Below, piece by piece: positions 1 to 9,890 of a stretch of DNA of 32,827 nt. The notes beneath the pieces are model-generated. The model saw only the letters and a list, made by a program, of their open reading frames with translations. It was not told where the DNA came from and searched no databases. Source of the stretch: Ferrovaceae bacterium (GTDB lineage: Bacteria; Pseudomonadota; Gammaproteobacteria; Burkholderiales; Ferrovaceae); NCBI GenBank assembly GCA_027311025.1, contig DAICZS010000017.1, positions 243-33,069 of the forward strand, given 5' to 3'. A program made the translations under genes and the position numbers. The first letter of the stretch is position 1. The number at the start of each line of letters is the position of its first letter.

Positions 1-182
1 ACCAGGGGCAGATCTTCGTGTCGTTGTGGAATCGGGGTCAGACCCCATTTGAGCTCAAGCCCATGGAGCGCATTGCACAGCTGGTGGTGGTGCCCGTGGT
101 GCAGGTGGCGCTGCAGGTGGTGGAAGACTTTGAAGCCAGCGCCCGCGGTGCCGGCGGCTTTGGCAGCACGGGGCGGCACTGA
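1..182 (+). CDS. dut: dUTP diphosphatase (dUTPase), C-terminal part, cut by window start
   Basis: This is the last 59 codons of dUTPase, which hydrolyses dUTP to dUMP and pyrophosphate in the cytosol, keeping uracil out of DNA and feeding dTMP synthesis. The first complete codon is at position 3; the upstream part lies outside the window. Visible family motifs are WNRGQ, then [15 protein letters not shown], then the glycine-rich C-terminal motif [12 protein letters not shown], which closes over the active site in the trimeric enzyme. The stop codon overlaps the start of the next gene (ATGA), so the two are translationally coupled. The WNRGQTPF region contains the palindrome GGGGTCAGACCCC, which resembles the repeat found inside the converging gene at 704-774. 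The protein motif is nevertheless intact. Confidence 0.93.
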   Translation, partial: QGQIFVSLWNRGQTPFELKPMERIAQLVVVPVVQVALQVVEDFEASARGAGGFGSTGRH

Positions 183-562
183 TGACGGCTCCTGTCTCCA
201 GCGCTGTCGTTCTCTTCGCGCACGGCGCGCGCGATCCGCAATGGGCCGAACCCTTTCAGCGCATCCGCGAACAGGTGAAGGTGCTGCGACCTGGCGTGCC
301 CGTGGAACTGGCATTCCTCGAACTGATGGAACCGGGCCTTGCCGAATGCGTGGCAAGCCTCGCAGCCCGGGGCACGCATCGCATCACGCTGGTGCCCTTG
401 TTCATGGCGCAGGGCGGACACCTCAAAAAAGACCTGCCACGCATCGTCCAGGCGTTGCAGGCAGATCACCCGGGTCTTTCCATCGCGGTGACGCCGGCCA
501 TTGGCGAATCGGCCATGTTGCTGGCTGCCATCGCCGCCTGGGTGGTGCAGCAGGTTCCTTGA
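182..562 (+). CDS. CbiX/SirB-type sirohydrochlorin chelatase (short form)
   Basis: A 126-residue protein of the small single-domain CbiX family. The family inserts Co2+ or Fe2+ into sirohydrochlorin, for cobalamin or siroheme. The N-terminal motif LFAHGARDP carries His14, and PLFMAQGGH carries His80; these sit where the family has its metal/catalytic histidines, with acidic residues in FLELMEP between them. The length fits the ancestral short form that acts as a homodimer. It starts with an ATG overlapping the dut stop, so no separate ribosome binding site is needed. Which metal is inserted cannot be read from sequence. A siroheme role would fit the sulfur genes elsewhere in the window, but that is only inference. 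Confidence 0.85.
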   Translation: MTAPVSSAVVLFAHGARDPQWAEPFQRIREQVKVLRPGVPVELAFLELMEPGLAECVASLAARGTHRITLVPLFMAQGGHLKKDLPRIVQALQADHPGLSIAVTPAIGESAMLLAAIAAWVVQQVP

Positions 563-570
563 GCTGCCGG

Positions 571-1796
571 TCAAGCCGGCCCGTTGACTGCCCGCACCAC
601 GGGAATGCCCCACAGGCGTCCCAATCCCGCCAGCATCTGTTGCTGCACCCAGGGCTCCGCCATGCCCCCGGTCCACCACAGGTTGGCCATGCCAACGATC
701 ACCTTGGGGACAGACCCTAAATTGGGGACAGATCCCAGTATGGGGTCTGTCCCCAATTTAGGGTCTGTCCCCAAATCAGCAAAGCCGGCGCTGACAAGCT
801 GCGGCAGCACCAACAGGTCCTCATAGCAAAACGAAAACAGCACGCGCGTGCCATCGATGTCGGTCATGCCGCTGTTGAGCCCTGACGCGCCCGCAAACCA
901 GCCCGAAGGCGCCATCCGGTCCGAGAACGGATTCCATTCCGCCAGGGGGATGGGCTGGCGCGCCAGTTGCCAGCGCGTCTGCGTGGGCGTGACGATCAAG
1001 GCGCCATTGTGCAATCCCCAATCCTCCACACGCTGCGCCCCGAGGATCAGGGTGATGCCCCGGGCGCGTGCCGCCGCAAATACCGGTTGCCACCAAAAAT
1101 CTTCAGCTGCGGTCCAGGGCCCGGCAATTTCTTCGGGCAACAGCAGCACGGAAGGTGCGGAGGGCAGTTGCCGTGCCACCAGCGCCATGAGCGCCGCCTG
1201 GCGTTCCATGCGGCTTGCGGCGTCGGATGCGGCCATGCGCGGCAATTGCGTGGCGAGCGCCACCCAATGGGGCAGAACGGGGGGCGGCCGGAACAGGGCA
1301 TTGGTGCACAGGGCGGCGAGTGTCAACGAAAGCGCCCAGCCCCTGGCACCCAACGCCAGGGACAGCAGCAATACCGTGGTGGCGGCAAGCCCCGCCCAAC
1401 CCAGGCGGGATACAGCCACCCGCTCAGGGTGAGGGGATGCAGCCAGCCCAGGAGGCCCCAGGGTGGCACCAGCCCCCACAGCAGGGCCGCCAGAAAGCCC
1501 AGGGCGCGTCGCATGGCGGACTGTTGCAGCGGAGCCCAGGTGACCAGCCAGGGCAGGGCGAGGAAGGCGCCATGGGCGAGCCACAGCGTCACGGCCACAA
1601 GCGGGGCGCATTGCGGCAGCACCCTGACGATGGCGAGCGGCTGTTCGCGCGCTGCCAGAAGATAGAGCAGCCACACGGCAGCGCCCGCCGTCATCCGGCG
1701 CGGTGCGCGCGACCAGGCCGGCGGTATGAAAAAACAGCAGAGGAATTCCAGCATGGACCGCCACGGTAGTGCAGTGGCGGTCCGTGGCGTGATCAA
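571..1796 (-). pseudogene. TraB/Lnt-like nitrilase-fold membrane protein, frameshifted and carrying an inserted inverted repeat
   Basis: The N-terminal half (from ATG at 1796, or the internal ATG 14 codons later) encodes hydrophobic segments in one frame up to about position 1393. The C-terminal nitrilase-type domain is in another frame down to the stop at 571. The switch needs one added base and falls near the C run at 1390-1393 (G run on the coding strand); restoring it joins YPAWVGRGL to AATTVLLLSLALG. The domain has a catalytic-type Glu in LLLPEEIAGPW and Cys in FSFCYEDLL. The lysine expected between them seems replaced (RQPIPLAEWNPF), as I recall for TraB-type proteins. It ends right after VVRAVNGPA, short of the usual Lnt tail. 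A block LGTDPKLGTDPILGSVPNLG is encoded by the inverted repeat at 704-774. It lies 27 bp after mcl. It may be a true pseudogene or a sequencing slip. Confidence 0.6.
704..774. repeat. Near-perfect 33-bp inverted repeat with 5-bp loop (RAYT/REP-like, four GGGGACAGACCC units)
   Basis: Left arm 704-736 and right arm 742-774 are reverse complements except for one position (T733 opposite G745, a G-T wobble), separated by the loop AGTAT. Each arm holds two copies of a 14-base unit, TTGGGGACAGAYCC, so the element has four units in head-to-head pairs. It lies inside the C-terminal half of the nitrilase-like gene and is read in frame on the minus strand. Short GGGGTCTGTCCCC-type palindromes of this kind are, from memory, common in betaproteobacterial genomes and are often linked to RAYT (TnpA-REP) transposases. 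No such transposase is in the window. Confidence 0.85.
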
Positions 1797-1823
1797 ACAA
1801 CCCTACGCTGCAACCCAGTTCCG

Positions 1824-2801
1824 TCAGTCAGCCATACCCATGGCGCGCGCCTTGGCGAGCAGGCCTTCGGCCATGCGGATGCTGGCGATGTCGATCAGAC
1901 GACCATCCAGCGACACTGCACCGCGCCCATCGCGCGCGGCTTGCGCCATGGCCTCCATGATGCGTCGCGCCTTGGTGACTTCTTCCTTGGAGGGCGTGAA
2001 CACCTGGTTGGACAGCTCGATCTGCGAAGGGTGAATGGCCCACTTGCCCTCGTAGCCCAGCACCGCCACGCGGTTGGCCGCGGCCACGAAGCCCTCCGGA
2101 TCGTTGAAATCACCGAAGGGGCCGTCGATGGGACGCAGGCCGTACGCACGGCAGGCTACCAGCATGCGCGTCTGGGCCGCGTGCCAGGGATCGGTCCAGT
2201 AGTAATGGCGCCCACCTGCGTCATCCTTGTCAGTGAGCACGCCCGAATCCTTGTTGACGCCACCGATGACCGTGGTGCGCGCGCGCGTGGAGGCTGCGTA
2301 ATCGGCCACGCCAAAACTCATGGCCTCGAGGCGCTTGCTGGACTGCGCGATGGCCTCCACGTTGGCCATGCCCAGCGCCGTTTCGATCAGCACTTCAAAA
2401 CCGATGCGCTGGGTGCGTCCCGTGGCATTTTCGATTTGCGTCACCAGCATGTCGAGGGCGTACACGTCCTGGGGCACGCCCACCTTGGGGATGAGGATCA
2501 TGTCCAGACGGGGACAGGTCTCCACGATGTCCACCACGTCACGGTACATGTAGTGGGTATCAAGACCGTTGATGCGAATCATCATGGTCTTGTTGCCCCA
2601 GTCGATGTCGTGAAGCCCGGCGATGATGTTCTTGCGTGCCTGTGCCTTGTCGTCGGGGGCCACCGCATCTTCCAGGTCCAGAAAGATGACGTCGGCCGCC
2701 GAGCGTGCGGCTTTTTCGAAAAGACCGGGATTGGAACCGGGCACGGCCAGCTCCGAGCGGTGCAGCCTCGGGGTGGCCTGGGGGATGAGGGTAAAGCTCA
2801 T
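1824..2801 (-). CDS. mcl: Malyl-CoA lyase (serine cycle)
   Basis: A 325-residue HpcH/HpaI aldolase/citrate-lyase family protein. It cleaves L-malyl-CoA into acetyl-CoA and glyoxylate, the last step of the serine cycle, and length and motifs match methylotroph malyl-CoA lyases. Visible are LDLEDAVAPDDK (residues 42-52), Arg76 in IRING, Glu140 in FEVLIETALGM and Asp167 in FGVADYAAS. These correspond to the substrate- and Mg-binding Arg/Glu/Asp set of the family. The conserved C-terminal WAIHPSQIE is also present. The start ATG has an AAGGAA ribosome binding site and lies 11 bp after mtkB, in the same operon. With mtkAB directly upstream, a malyl-CoA role is better supported than citrate lyase or beta-methylmalyl-CoA lyase, though dual activity is possible. 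Confidence 0.93.
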   Translation of the reverse strand: MSFTLIPQATPRLHRSELAVPGSNPGLFEKAARSAADVIFLDLEDAVAPDDKAQARKNIIAGLHDIDWGNKTMMIRINGLDTHYMYRDVVDIVETCPRLDMILIPKVGVPQDVYALDMLVTQIENATGRTQRIGFEVLIETALGMANVEAIAQSSKRLEAMSFGVADYAASTRARTTVIGGVNKDSGVLTDKDDAGGRHYYWTDPWHAAQTRMLVACRAYGLRPIDGPFGDFNDPEGFVAAANRVAVLGYEGKWAIHPSQIELSNQVFTPSKEEVTKARRIMEAMAQAARDGRGAVSLDGRLIDIASIRMAEGLLAKARAMGMAD

Positions 2802-2812
2802 GGGCAGATTCC

Positions 2813-3700
2813 TTATAGGGAGGCCAGGGCACGCGCCACGGTGCTGCCGAGTTCAGCAGCGCTGGGCGAGACGAACAACCCGTAGGACTGCATGATCTCG
2901 GCCTTCTCTGCCGCGGTGTCGCCTTCGGCGGAAATGATGGCGCCGGCATGGCCCATGCGGCGGCCCTTGGGGGCAGTGAGGCCCGCCACATAACCCACCA
3001 CCGGTTTCGTCATGTGCTCCTTGATCCATTGCGAGGCTTCGGCTTCCTGCGAGCCACCGATTTCACCAATCATCACCACCGCGTGGGTTTCAGGGTCTTC
3101 TTCGAAGAGCGCCATGTGGTCCAGGAAGGAACTGCCATTGATGGGGTCGCCGCCAATACCCACGCTGGTGGACACGCCAATGCCCAGCGCCGTCATCTGG
3201 GCGGCTGCTTCATAGCCCAGCGTGGCCGCGCGCGAGACGATGCCCACGTTGCCACGCTTGTAGATGTGGCCGGGCATGATGCCCAGCATGGCCTTGCCGG
3301 CACTGATGATGCCGGCACAGTTGGGGCCCACCACCATGGTGCGCTTGTCCTTGGGATAGCGCATCAGGTAGCGTTTGACCCGCATCATGTCCTGGGCCGG
3401 AATGCCGTCGGTGATGATGCACACAAGGCGCAACCCGGCATCGGCCGCTTCCATCAGGGCGTCGGCGGCATAGGCGGGCGGCACGAAGGCGAGGCTTGCT
3501 TCTGCGCCGGTGGCAGCCACGGCATCCTTGACGGTATCAAAGACGGGGCGTTCCAGATGTTTTTGATTGCCCTTGCCGGGGGTGACGCCACCCACCACAT
3601 TGGTGCCGTACTGAATCATTTCCCTGGCGTGAAAGGTGGCCTTGTCGCCGGTGAATCCCTGCACGATCACGCGTGTACGTTCATTGATGAGAATGCTCAT
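2813..3700 (-). CDS. mtkB: Malate-CoA ligase (malate thiokinase), alpha (SucD-like) subunit
   Basis: A 295-residue protein of the succinyl-CoA synthetase alpha family. With MtkA it makes L-malyl-CoA from malate, CoA and ATP. The N-terminal CoA-binding Rossmann domain begins with [21 protein letters not shown]. The CoA-ligase domain contains [10 protein letters not shown] (residues 123-132). His251 in RRMGHAGAI is the residue phosphorylated during catalysis. The start codon overlaps the mtkA stop by 4 bp and has a GAGGAGG site inside mtkA, implying coupled synthesis of the two subunits. The assignment as malate rather than succinate thiokinase rests on context, being followed by malyl-CoA lyase within a serine-cycle operon. 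Sequence alone would leave sucD possible. Confidence 0.9.
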   Translation of the reverse strand: MSILINERTRVIVQGFTGDKATFHAREMIQYGTNVVGGVTPGKGNQKHLERPVFDTVKDAVAATGAEASLAFVPPAYAADALMEAADAGLRLVCIITDGIPAQDMMRVKRYLMRYPKDKRTMVVGPNCAGIISAGKAMLGIMPGHIYKRGNVGIVSRAATLGYEAAAQMTALGIGVSTSVGIGGDPINGSSFLDHMALFEEDPETHAVVMIGEIGGSQEAEASQWIKEHMTKPVVGYVAGLTAPKGRRMGHAGAIISAEGDTAAEKAEIMQSYGLFVSPSAAELGSTVARALASL

Positions 3701-4866
3701 GAATCCAGACCTCCTCGGGCGGCAGCAACGGCTTTTTCTGCGGCTTCTGCCAGCGTGTTGGCACTGATGATGGGCAGGCCGCTCTCTTGAATGATTTTCT
3801 GACCTGCTTCCACGTTGGTGCCGGCCAGGCGCACGATGAGCGGCACCTTGAGGCCACGGGCCGCCTGCACCACCCCTTCGGCCACCCAGTCGCAGCGGTT
3901 GATGCCGGCAAAGATGTTGACGAGGATGGCCTTCACGTTCTTGTCCGACAGCACCAGGCGGAAGGCTTCGGCCACGCGCTCGGGCGAGGCGCCGCCACCC
4001 ACGTCCAGAAAGTTGGCGGGTTCGCCCCCAGCATACTTGATCATGTCCATGGTGGCCATGGCGAGTCCCGCGCCATTGATGATGCAGCCGATGTCGCCTG
4101 AAAGTCCCACATAGTTCAGTCCATGCTGGTTGGCCTGGGCTTCACGCGGATCTTCCTGCGAGGGGTCGCGCATTTCGGTGATGCGGGGACGGCGGAACAG
4201 GGCGTTGTCGTCGAAGGACATCTTTGCGTCGAGCGCCAGCACCCGGTTGTCCTTGGTGACGACGAGCGGATTGATTTCCACCATGGTGGCATCGAGGTCG
4301 CGGAAGGCGCGATAGCAGCCCATGATGGCCGTCACGGCCCGGCTGACCTGCTTGATGTTAAGACCCAGTCCAAAGGCAAGTTCGCGTGCCTGGAATTGCT
4401 GCAGGCCCACGGCTGGCTCCACCTGCACCTGGCGCAGTGAATCCGGATTGGTTTTGGCAATTTCCTCGATTTCCATCCCGCCCTGGGCCGAGGCCACCAC
4501 GCGGATGCGCTGGGCGCGCCGGTCCAGCACGAAGCCCAGGTAGATTTCACGCTCGAAGGGCTCGGCCACTTCGATGTACAGGCGCTGCACGGCCTTGCCT
4601 TCCGGCCCGGTCTGGTGTGTGACCAGCGTCTTGCCCAGCAGGTCCTTGGCGGCCTGCGCCACTTCGCCATAGGTGCGGCACAGCTTGATGCCGCCTGCCT
4701 TGCCCCGCCCTCCGGCGTGGACCTGGGCCTTGACGACCCAATGCCAGCCACCCAGTTCGGTGGCCACATAAACGGCCTGGTCGGGACTGTAGGCCACACT
4801 GCCACGGGGCACGGGAACCCCAAAGCCAGCCAGCAACTCCTTGGCCTGATACTCGTGAATATCCAT
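3697..4866 (-). CDS. mtkA: Malate-CoA ligase (malate thiokinase), beta (SucC-like, ATP-grasp) subunit
   Basis: A 389-residue succinyl-CoA synthetase beta-type subunit. The N-terminal ATP-grasp fold opens with [20 protein letters not shown] and includes [17 protein letters not shown]. Metal-binding acidic residues appear in EINPLVV, and the C-terminal ligase domain has [15 protein letters not shown] followed by FLDVGGGAS. It pairs with MtkB to form malyl-CoA. The length is typical of SucC/MtkA. The Shine-Dalgarno AGGAGG (4875-4880 on the minus strand) lies inside the 3' arm of a 14-bp hairpin (4873-4911), so translation of mtkA, and through coupling mtkB, may be controlled by RNA folding. It follows hprA after 76 bp, the longest internal gap of the operon. 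Confidence 0.91.
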   Translation of the reverse strand: MDIHEYQAKELLAGFGVPVPRGSVAYSPDQAVYVATELGGWHWVVKAQVHAGGRGKAGGIKLCRTYGEVAQAAKDLLGKTLVTHQTGPEGKAVQRLYIEVAEPFEREIYLGFVLDRRAQRIRVVASAQGGMEIEEIAKTNPDSLRQVQVEPAVGLQQFQARELAFGLGLNIKQVSRAVTAIMGCYRAFRDLDATMVEINPLVVTKDNRVLALDAKMSFDDNALFRRPRITEMRDPSQEDPREAQANQHGLNYVGLSGDIGCIINGAGLAMATMDMIKYAGGEPANFLDVGGGASPERVAEAFRLVLSDKNVKAILVNIFAGINRCDWVAEGVVQAARGLKVPLIVRLAGTNVEAGQKIIQESGLPIISANTLAEAAEKAVAAARGGLDS

Positions 4867-4872
4867 GAAAAA

Positions 4873-4911
4873 CGCCTCCTGTTATCGTTACGGCAATGAT
4901 AGCAGGAGGCG
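4873..4911 (-). promoter_or_regulatory. Stem-loop that buries the mtkA Shine-Dalgarno, followed by a T5 run (attenuator-like)
   Basis: Read on the minus strand, arm CGCCTCCTGCTATC (4911-4898) pairs with GATAACAGGAGGCG (4886-4873) over 14 bp. There is one G-T wobble and an 11-base loop. The 3' arm contains the AGGAGG of mtkA, and the stem is followed directly by TTTTTC and then the ATG. The structure could therefore mask the ribosome site, or act as a weak intrinsic terminator between hprA and mtkA. It may instead be a DNA operator, since it is also an inverted repeat with ATC-N11-GAT at its centre. Function is inferred; the symmetry is seen directly. Confidence 0.6.
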
Positions 4912-4942
4912 CGTGAGGAAAACCGCTTGATCGCGTGTTGAA

Positions 4943-5896
4943 TCAGGTCACGAGATGTTGCGGCGTTCCTTTTTGCCAGGCTTCGATGTTGTCGATGAGC
5001 TGATCGGCCAGAAACTGCATGGCGCCATCCGAAGCCCAGGCCACGTGCGGGGTGAGGATGAAGTTGGGGCGACGAATGTCCAGAAACGGATGGCCGTTCT
5101 TGGGCGGCTCGCTCGTGATGACGTCAAACCCGGCCCCGGCAATCAGGCCTTCGTCCAGCGCCTGGATCAGTGCGGCCTCGTCCACCAGGCCACCGCGCGA
5201 GGTGTTGATCAGGATGGCACTGCGCTTCATCTTGCGCAGTTCGTTGATGCCGATGATGTTCTTGGTATCGGGGGTCAACGGGCAATGCAGCGAGATGACG
5301 TCGGATTCGGCCAGCACCTGTTCCATCGGGGTGAAGGTCACGCCTTCCATCTTGGGGGGCACGTGGTCGGCATACAGCACGCGCATGCCAAAACCCTTCT
5401 CGGCGATGTGCGCCGTGGCCCGACCCAGCACGCCTTCACCGATGATGCCCAGGGTGGCGCCGTGCAGGTCGCCGATGGTGTGGGTGAAGAAGCAGAACTG
5501 GTCAGACTTCTGCCAGACGCCCGCTTCCACATCCTCACGATAGGCGAGGATGTTGCGGCGCAGGGCCAGGATCAGCGCAAAGGCGTGTTCCGGCACGGTA
5601 TGCGTGGCGTAGTTGCGGATGTTGGCCACGGCAATGCCATGGGCCTTGCAATAGGGAATGTCGATGACGTCATACCCCGTGGCGGCCACGGCAATCATCT
5701 TCAGGCGCGGCAACTGCTTGAGGGTTTCCTCGCGCAACGGCACCTTGTTGGTGATGGCCACCGTGGCGCCCTGCAGGCGCTCCACGATTTGCTGGGAAGT
5801 GGTTTTCTCGAACTCCACGTACTCATCCGCAAAGGCCGGCTTGCGCACCTGCGCCTTCAATGAGGCGCGATCGAGAAAGACGACTTTACCGGTCAT
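4943..5896 (-). CDS. hprA: Hydroxypyruvate reductase (D-2-hydroxyacid dehydrogenase family)
   Basis: A 317-residue NAD(P)H-dependent D-2-hydroxyacid dehydrogenase that reduces hydroxypyruvate to D-glycerate. The nucleotide-binding loop is GIIGEGVLG (G153, G155, G158), with Asp177 after the second strand favouring NADH. The catalytic triad is Arg234 (NTSRGGLVDE), Glu263 (TSEPP) and His284 (LTPHVAW). Length and motifs match methylotroph HprA. The start overlaps the sgaA stop by 4 bp, so it is coupled to the enzyme that makes its substrate. Glyoxylate reductase activity is a common side activity of the family. The serine-cycle neighbours make hydroxypyruvate the likely main substrate. Confidence 0.92.
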   Translation of the reverse strand: MTGKVVFLDRASLKAQVRKPAFADEYVEFEKTTSQQIVERLQGATVAITNKVPLREETLKQLPRLKMIAVAATGYDVIDIPYCKAHGIAVANIRNYATHTVPEHAFALILALRRNILAYREDVEAGVWQKSDQFCFFTHTIGDLHGATLGIIGEGVLGRATAHIAEKGFGMRVLYADHVPPKMEGVTFTPMEQVLAESDVISLHCPLTPDTKNIIGINELRKMKRSAILINTSRGGLVDEAALIQALDEGLIAGAGFDVITSEPPKNGHPFLDIRRPNFILTPHVAWASDGAMQFLADQLIDNIEAWQKGTPQHLVT

Positions 5897-7083
5897 GCTG
5901 CCGCCCGTGCCTGGTCCTGGTTCTTGCGCCAGTAGGCCGAAGCTGCGGCCACACCGCTGCCTGCCTTGACGGGAATGCCGATGTCCAGCATGGCCATTTC
6001 GGCCCCGGCGATGGCACCCATCAACATCAGTTCGTTGAGGTCACCCAGGTGGCCGATGCGGAAGACCTTGCCGGCAACCTTGGACAGGCCCGCACCCAGC
6101 GACAGGTTGTAGCGTGCGTAAGCGCGTGCAATGACCTTGGCAGCATCGAAGCCTTCAGGGACCAGGATGGCCGAGACGGTATCCGAGTACCACTTGGGAT
6201 CCTTGGCGCACAGCTTGAGCCCCCAGCCTTCCAGCACGGCAGCGCGCACGCCGCCAGCGAGGTAGGCATGACGGGCCAGGATGTTTTCCAGGCCTTCTTC
6301 CTCGATGGTCTTCAAGGCTTCCTTCATGCCATAGAGCATGGGGATGGAAGGGGTGTAGGGAAAGTAGCCCGAGGCGTTGTTCTTGACCATGTCGAGATAG
6401 TCAAAGTAGCAGCGCGGGTGCGTGGCGGTCTGGCGAGCGGCCAGGGCTTTTTCGCTGACGCAGGTCACGCCCATGCCGGCGGGCAACATCAGGCCCTTTT
6501 GCGAACCGGAGACGCACACGTCCACTTTCCATTCGTCCATGCGGAAATCGATGCTGCCCAGGGCGCTGACCGAGTCCACAAACAACAGGGCGGGGTGGCC
6601 GGCGGCGTCCATGGCCTTGCGGATGGCCGGCACGTCGCTGGTCACACCGGTGGCGGTTTCGTTCTGACACACCAGCACGGCCTTGATCTTGTGGGCCTTG
6701 TCGGCCTGCAGGGCGGCGAGGTAACGATCGGGTGGCGCACCTTCGCCCCACTCCACGTCGATGATTTCCACATCAAAGCCCAGACGCTGGCACATGTCGA
6801 TCCACAGGTGGCTGAACTGGCCAAAGCGCGAGGCCAGGACCTTGTCACCCACGTTGAGGCAGTTGGTCAGCGCGGCTTCCCAGCAACCGGTGCCCGAAGA
6901 GGGAAACACGATGGGCGTGCCCTTTTCGGTTTTGAACACCTTCTTCAGACCCTGAATCACTTCCAGGGTCAGTTCGGGGAATTTGGGCGAGCGATGGTCT
7001 TCCATCGGTACCATCATGGCCCGCTGGATGCGGGCGGGTACGTTGGTGGGTCCGGGTACAAACAGAAAATTCTGTCCAGCCAT
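5893..7083 (-). CDS. sgaA: Serine-glyoxylate aminotransferase
   Basis: A 396-residue class V PLP aminotransferase converting L-serine and glyoxylate to hydroxypyruvate and glycine. The N-terminus FLFVPGPTNVPARIQRAM is typical of the serine-glyoxylate/alanine-glyoxylate group. FPSSGTGCWEAALTN (residues 60-74) contacts the cofactor phosphate, Asp170 in LLFVDSVSALG faces the pyridine nitrogen, and Lys196 in SGSQKGLMLP is the Schiff-base lysine. The start has a GAGGAG site and lies 60 bp after glyA, in the same direction, and the gene overlaps hprA. It links the glycine/serine half of the cycle made by GlyA to the C3 acid branch. Confidence 0.93.
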   Translation of the reverse strand: MAGQNFLFVPGPTNVPARIQRAMMVPMEDHRSPKFPELTLEVIQGLKKVFKTEKGTPIVFPSSGTGCWEAALTNCLNVGDKVLASRFGQFSHLWIDMCQRLGFDVEIIDVEWGEGAPPDRYLAALQADKAHKIKAVLVCQNETATGVTSDVPAIRKAMDAAGHPALLFVDSVSALGSIDFRMDEWKVDVCVSGSQKGLMLPAGMGVTCVSEKALAARQTATHPRCYFDYLDMVKNNASGYFPYTPSIPMLYGMKEALKTIEEEGLENILARHAYLAGGVRAAVLEGWGLKLCAKDPKWYSDTVSAILVPEGFDAAKVIARAYARYNLSLGAGLSKVAGKVFRIGHLGDLNELMLMGAIAGAEMAMLDIGIPVKAGSGVAAASAYWRKNQDQARAAA

Positions 7084-7143
7084 GATCTCAATCTCCTCAA
7101 GCGCTAAATATTGTGTCGATCTGTAGGGTGAAAGGCGTGTTGC

Positions 7144-8391
7144 TTAGCCGTAAACCGGGAACTTGCTGCACAGGGTGCTGACTTCGCCAATCACGCGTTG
7201 CGTGGTGGCGTCGTCGCCTGGCGCGTCCAGGACATCGGAAATCAGGTGTGCCACCTTTTGGGCTTCGGCGACACCAAATCCCCGGGTGGTCATGGCGGGT
7301 GTGCCAATCCGGATGCCCGAGGTGACGAATGGCTTTTCCGGATCATTCGGAATGGCATTCTTGTTAACGGTGATGTGGGCACGACCCAAGGCGGCCTCGG
7401 TGTCCTTGCCGGTAATCTTCTTGGCGCGCAGGTCCATCAGGAACAGGTGGCTTTCCGTGCCGCCCGAGACGATGCGCAGCCCGCGCTCGATGAAGGTGGC
7501 TGCCATGGCCTTGGCGTTGGCCTTGACCTTCTGCTGGTAATCCTTGAATTCAGGCTTCAGCGCTTCGTGGAAAGCGGTGGCCTTGGCCGCGATGACATGC
7601 ATCAGCGGGCCGCCCTGGATGCCCGGGAAAATCATGGAATTGAGGGGCTTTTCAAATTCTGCCGAAGACAGGATGACGCCGCCGCGGGGGCCGCGCAGGG
7701 TCTTGTGCGTGGTGGAGGTGACGAAATGGGCAATGCCGATGGGGCTGGGGTATTCGCCCACGGCGATGAGGCCGGCGTAGTGGGCCATGTCCACCATCAG
7801 GTAAGCACCCACGCTGTCGGCGATTTCGCGAAAGCGCTTCCAGTCAATGACCATGGAATAGGCAGAGGCGCCAGCCACGATCATCTTGGGCTTATGTTCT
7901 TCGGCCAGGCGCTGCACTTCGGCGTAGTCGATCTGTTCAGTGTCGGGGTTAAGACCGTAGGCCACGGACTTGTAGAGTTTGCCGCTGAAGTTGACGGAGG
8001 CGCCGTGGGTGAGGTGGCCGCCGTGGGCCAGCGACATGCCCAGCACCGTGTCGCCGGGCTGCAGCATGGCCATGTACACGGCCGCATTGGCCTGCGAACC
8101 CGAATGGGGCTGGACGTTGGCGTATTCGGCACCGAAGAGCTTCTTGACGCGGTCGATGGCCAGCTGCTCGGCGATGTCCACGAATTCGCAGCCGCCGTAG
8201 TAGCGCTTGCCGGGATAGCCTTCGGCGTATTTATTGGTCAACACCGAACCTTGTGCCTGAAGCACGGAAGGGCTGGTATAGTTCTCAGAGGCGATCAGCT
8301 CGATATGGTCTTCCTGGCGGCGGTATTCCTTCTGTATTGCGCTCCACAATTCGGGATCAGTATCGGCGATGAGCTTTCTGGAATCAAACAC
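7144..8391 (-). CDS. glyA: Serine hydroxymethyltransferase
   Basis: A 415-residue PLP enzyme joining glycine and methylene-THF to form serine, the C1 entry step of the serine cycle. The start is chosen as a GTG at 8391 because AGGAGG ends 7 bases upstream and the protein then begins [16 protein letters not shown], the usual SHMT N-terminus. An ATG 24 codons further upstream is open but lacks a ribosome site and adds unlike residues. Motifs are [28 protein letters not shown], Asp201 in [12 protein letters not shown] and Lys230 in [15 protein letters not shown] (Schiff base). It is the first gene of the leftward operon. Since it heads a C1 locus, it is probably the methylotrophic copy, and a second housekeeping copy may exist elsewhere. 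Confidence 0.94.
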   Translation of the reverse strand: MFDSRKLIADTDPELWSAIQKEYRRQEDHIELIASENYTSPSVLQAQGSVLTNKYAEGYPGKRYYGGCEFVDIAEQLAIDRVKKLFGAEYANVQPHSGSQANAAVYMAMLQPGDTVLGMSLAHGGHLTHGASVNFSGKLYKSVAYGLNPDTEQIDYAEVQRLAEEHKPKMIVAGASAYSMVIDWKRFREIADSVGAYLMVDMAHYAGLIAVGEYPSPIGIAHFVTSTTHKTLRGPRGGVILSSAEFEKPLNSMIFPGIQGGPLMHVIAAKATAFHEALKPEFKDYQQKVKANAKAMAATFIERGLRIVSGGTESHLFLMDLRAKKITGKDTEAALGRAHITVNKNAIPNDPEKPFVTSGIRIGTPAMTTRGFGVAEAQKVAHLISDVLDAPGDDATTQRVIGEVSTLCSKFPVYG

Positions 8392-8587
8392 GGTCAAACC
8401 TCCTGGATGTTGCGCCGCAGCGCAGTCTTTGGATATGTCCTGATGGCTCAGGGTAATCCGCAATTAAGCCACAAACCGGACAATTTTAAAATTAGTAAAG
8501 TCTTTTCATATCTATAAGTGATACTGTTCCCAATCTGCCGCTGGTATAACTACAATTCGACTTTCGATTATCTCACAGACCCTGACC
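8392..8587. promoter_or_regulatory. Divergent promoter region between glyA and glycerate kinase
   Basis: This 196-bp gap separates the two arms of the serine-cycle locus and must hold promoters in both directions. It is distinctly AT-rich at 8480-8530. A perfect 4-bp palindromic pair TATC-N7-GATA lies at about 8510-8524, and a TATAAC sequence at 8545-8550 could be a -10 box for the rightward genes, but no convincing -35 was found. No THF, glycine or SAM riboswitch pattern was recognised. A LysR-type or other C1 regulator site would be expected here, but none can be assigned by eye. Confidence 0.4.
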
Positions 8588-9853
<1,266 letters not shown>

Positions 9854-9890
9854 TTTCCGGGTTTTGAACCACCCCTTCGTGGTCAAAAAA

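Noticed and set aside
571-1796. TraB-like gene as sign of a conjugative element
   Set aside because: No other transfer, relaxase or integrase genes are nearby; the similarity is to the nitrilase fold and the neighbours are chromosomal.
8392-8463. Upstream ATG start for glyA (24 extra codons)
   Set aside because: The GTG at 8391 has AGGAGG at the right distance and gives the usual SHMT N-terminus.
8392-8587. Riboswitch (THF, glycine or SAM) upstream of glyA or glycerate kinase
   Set aside because: No aptamer-like conserved blocks or paired terminator/antiterminator were recognised in the gap.
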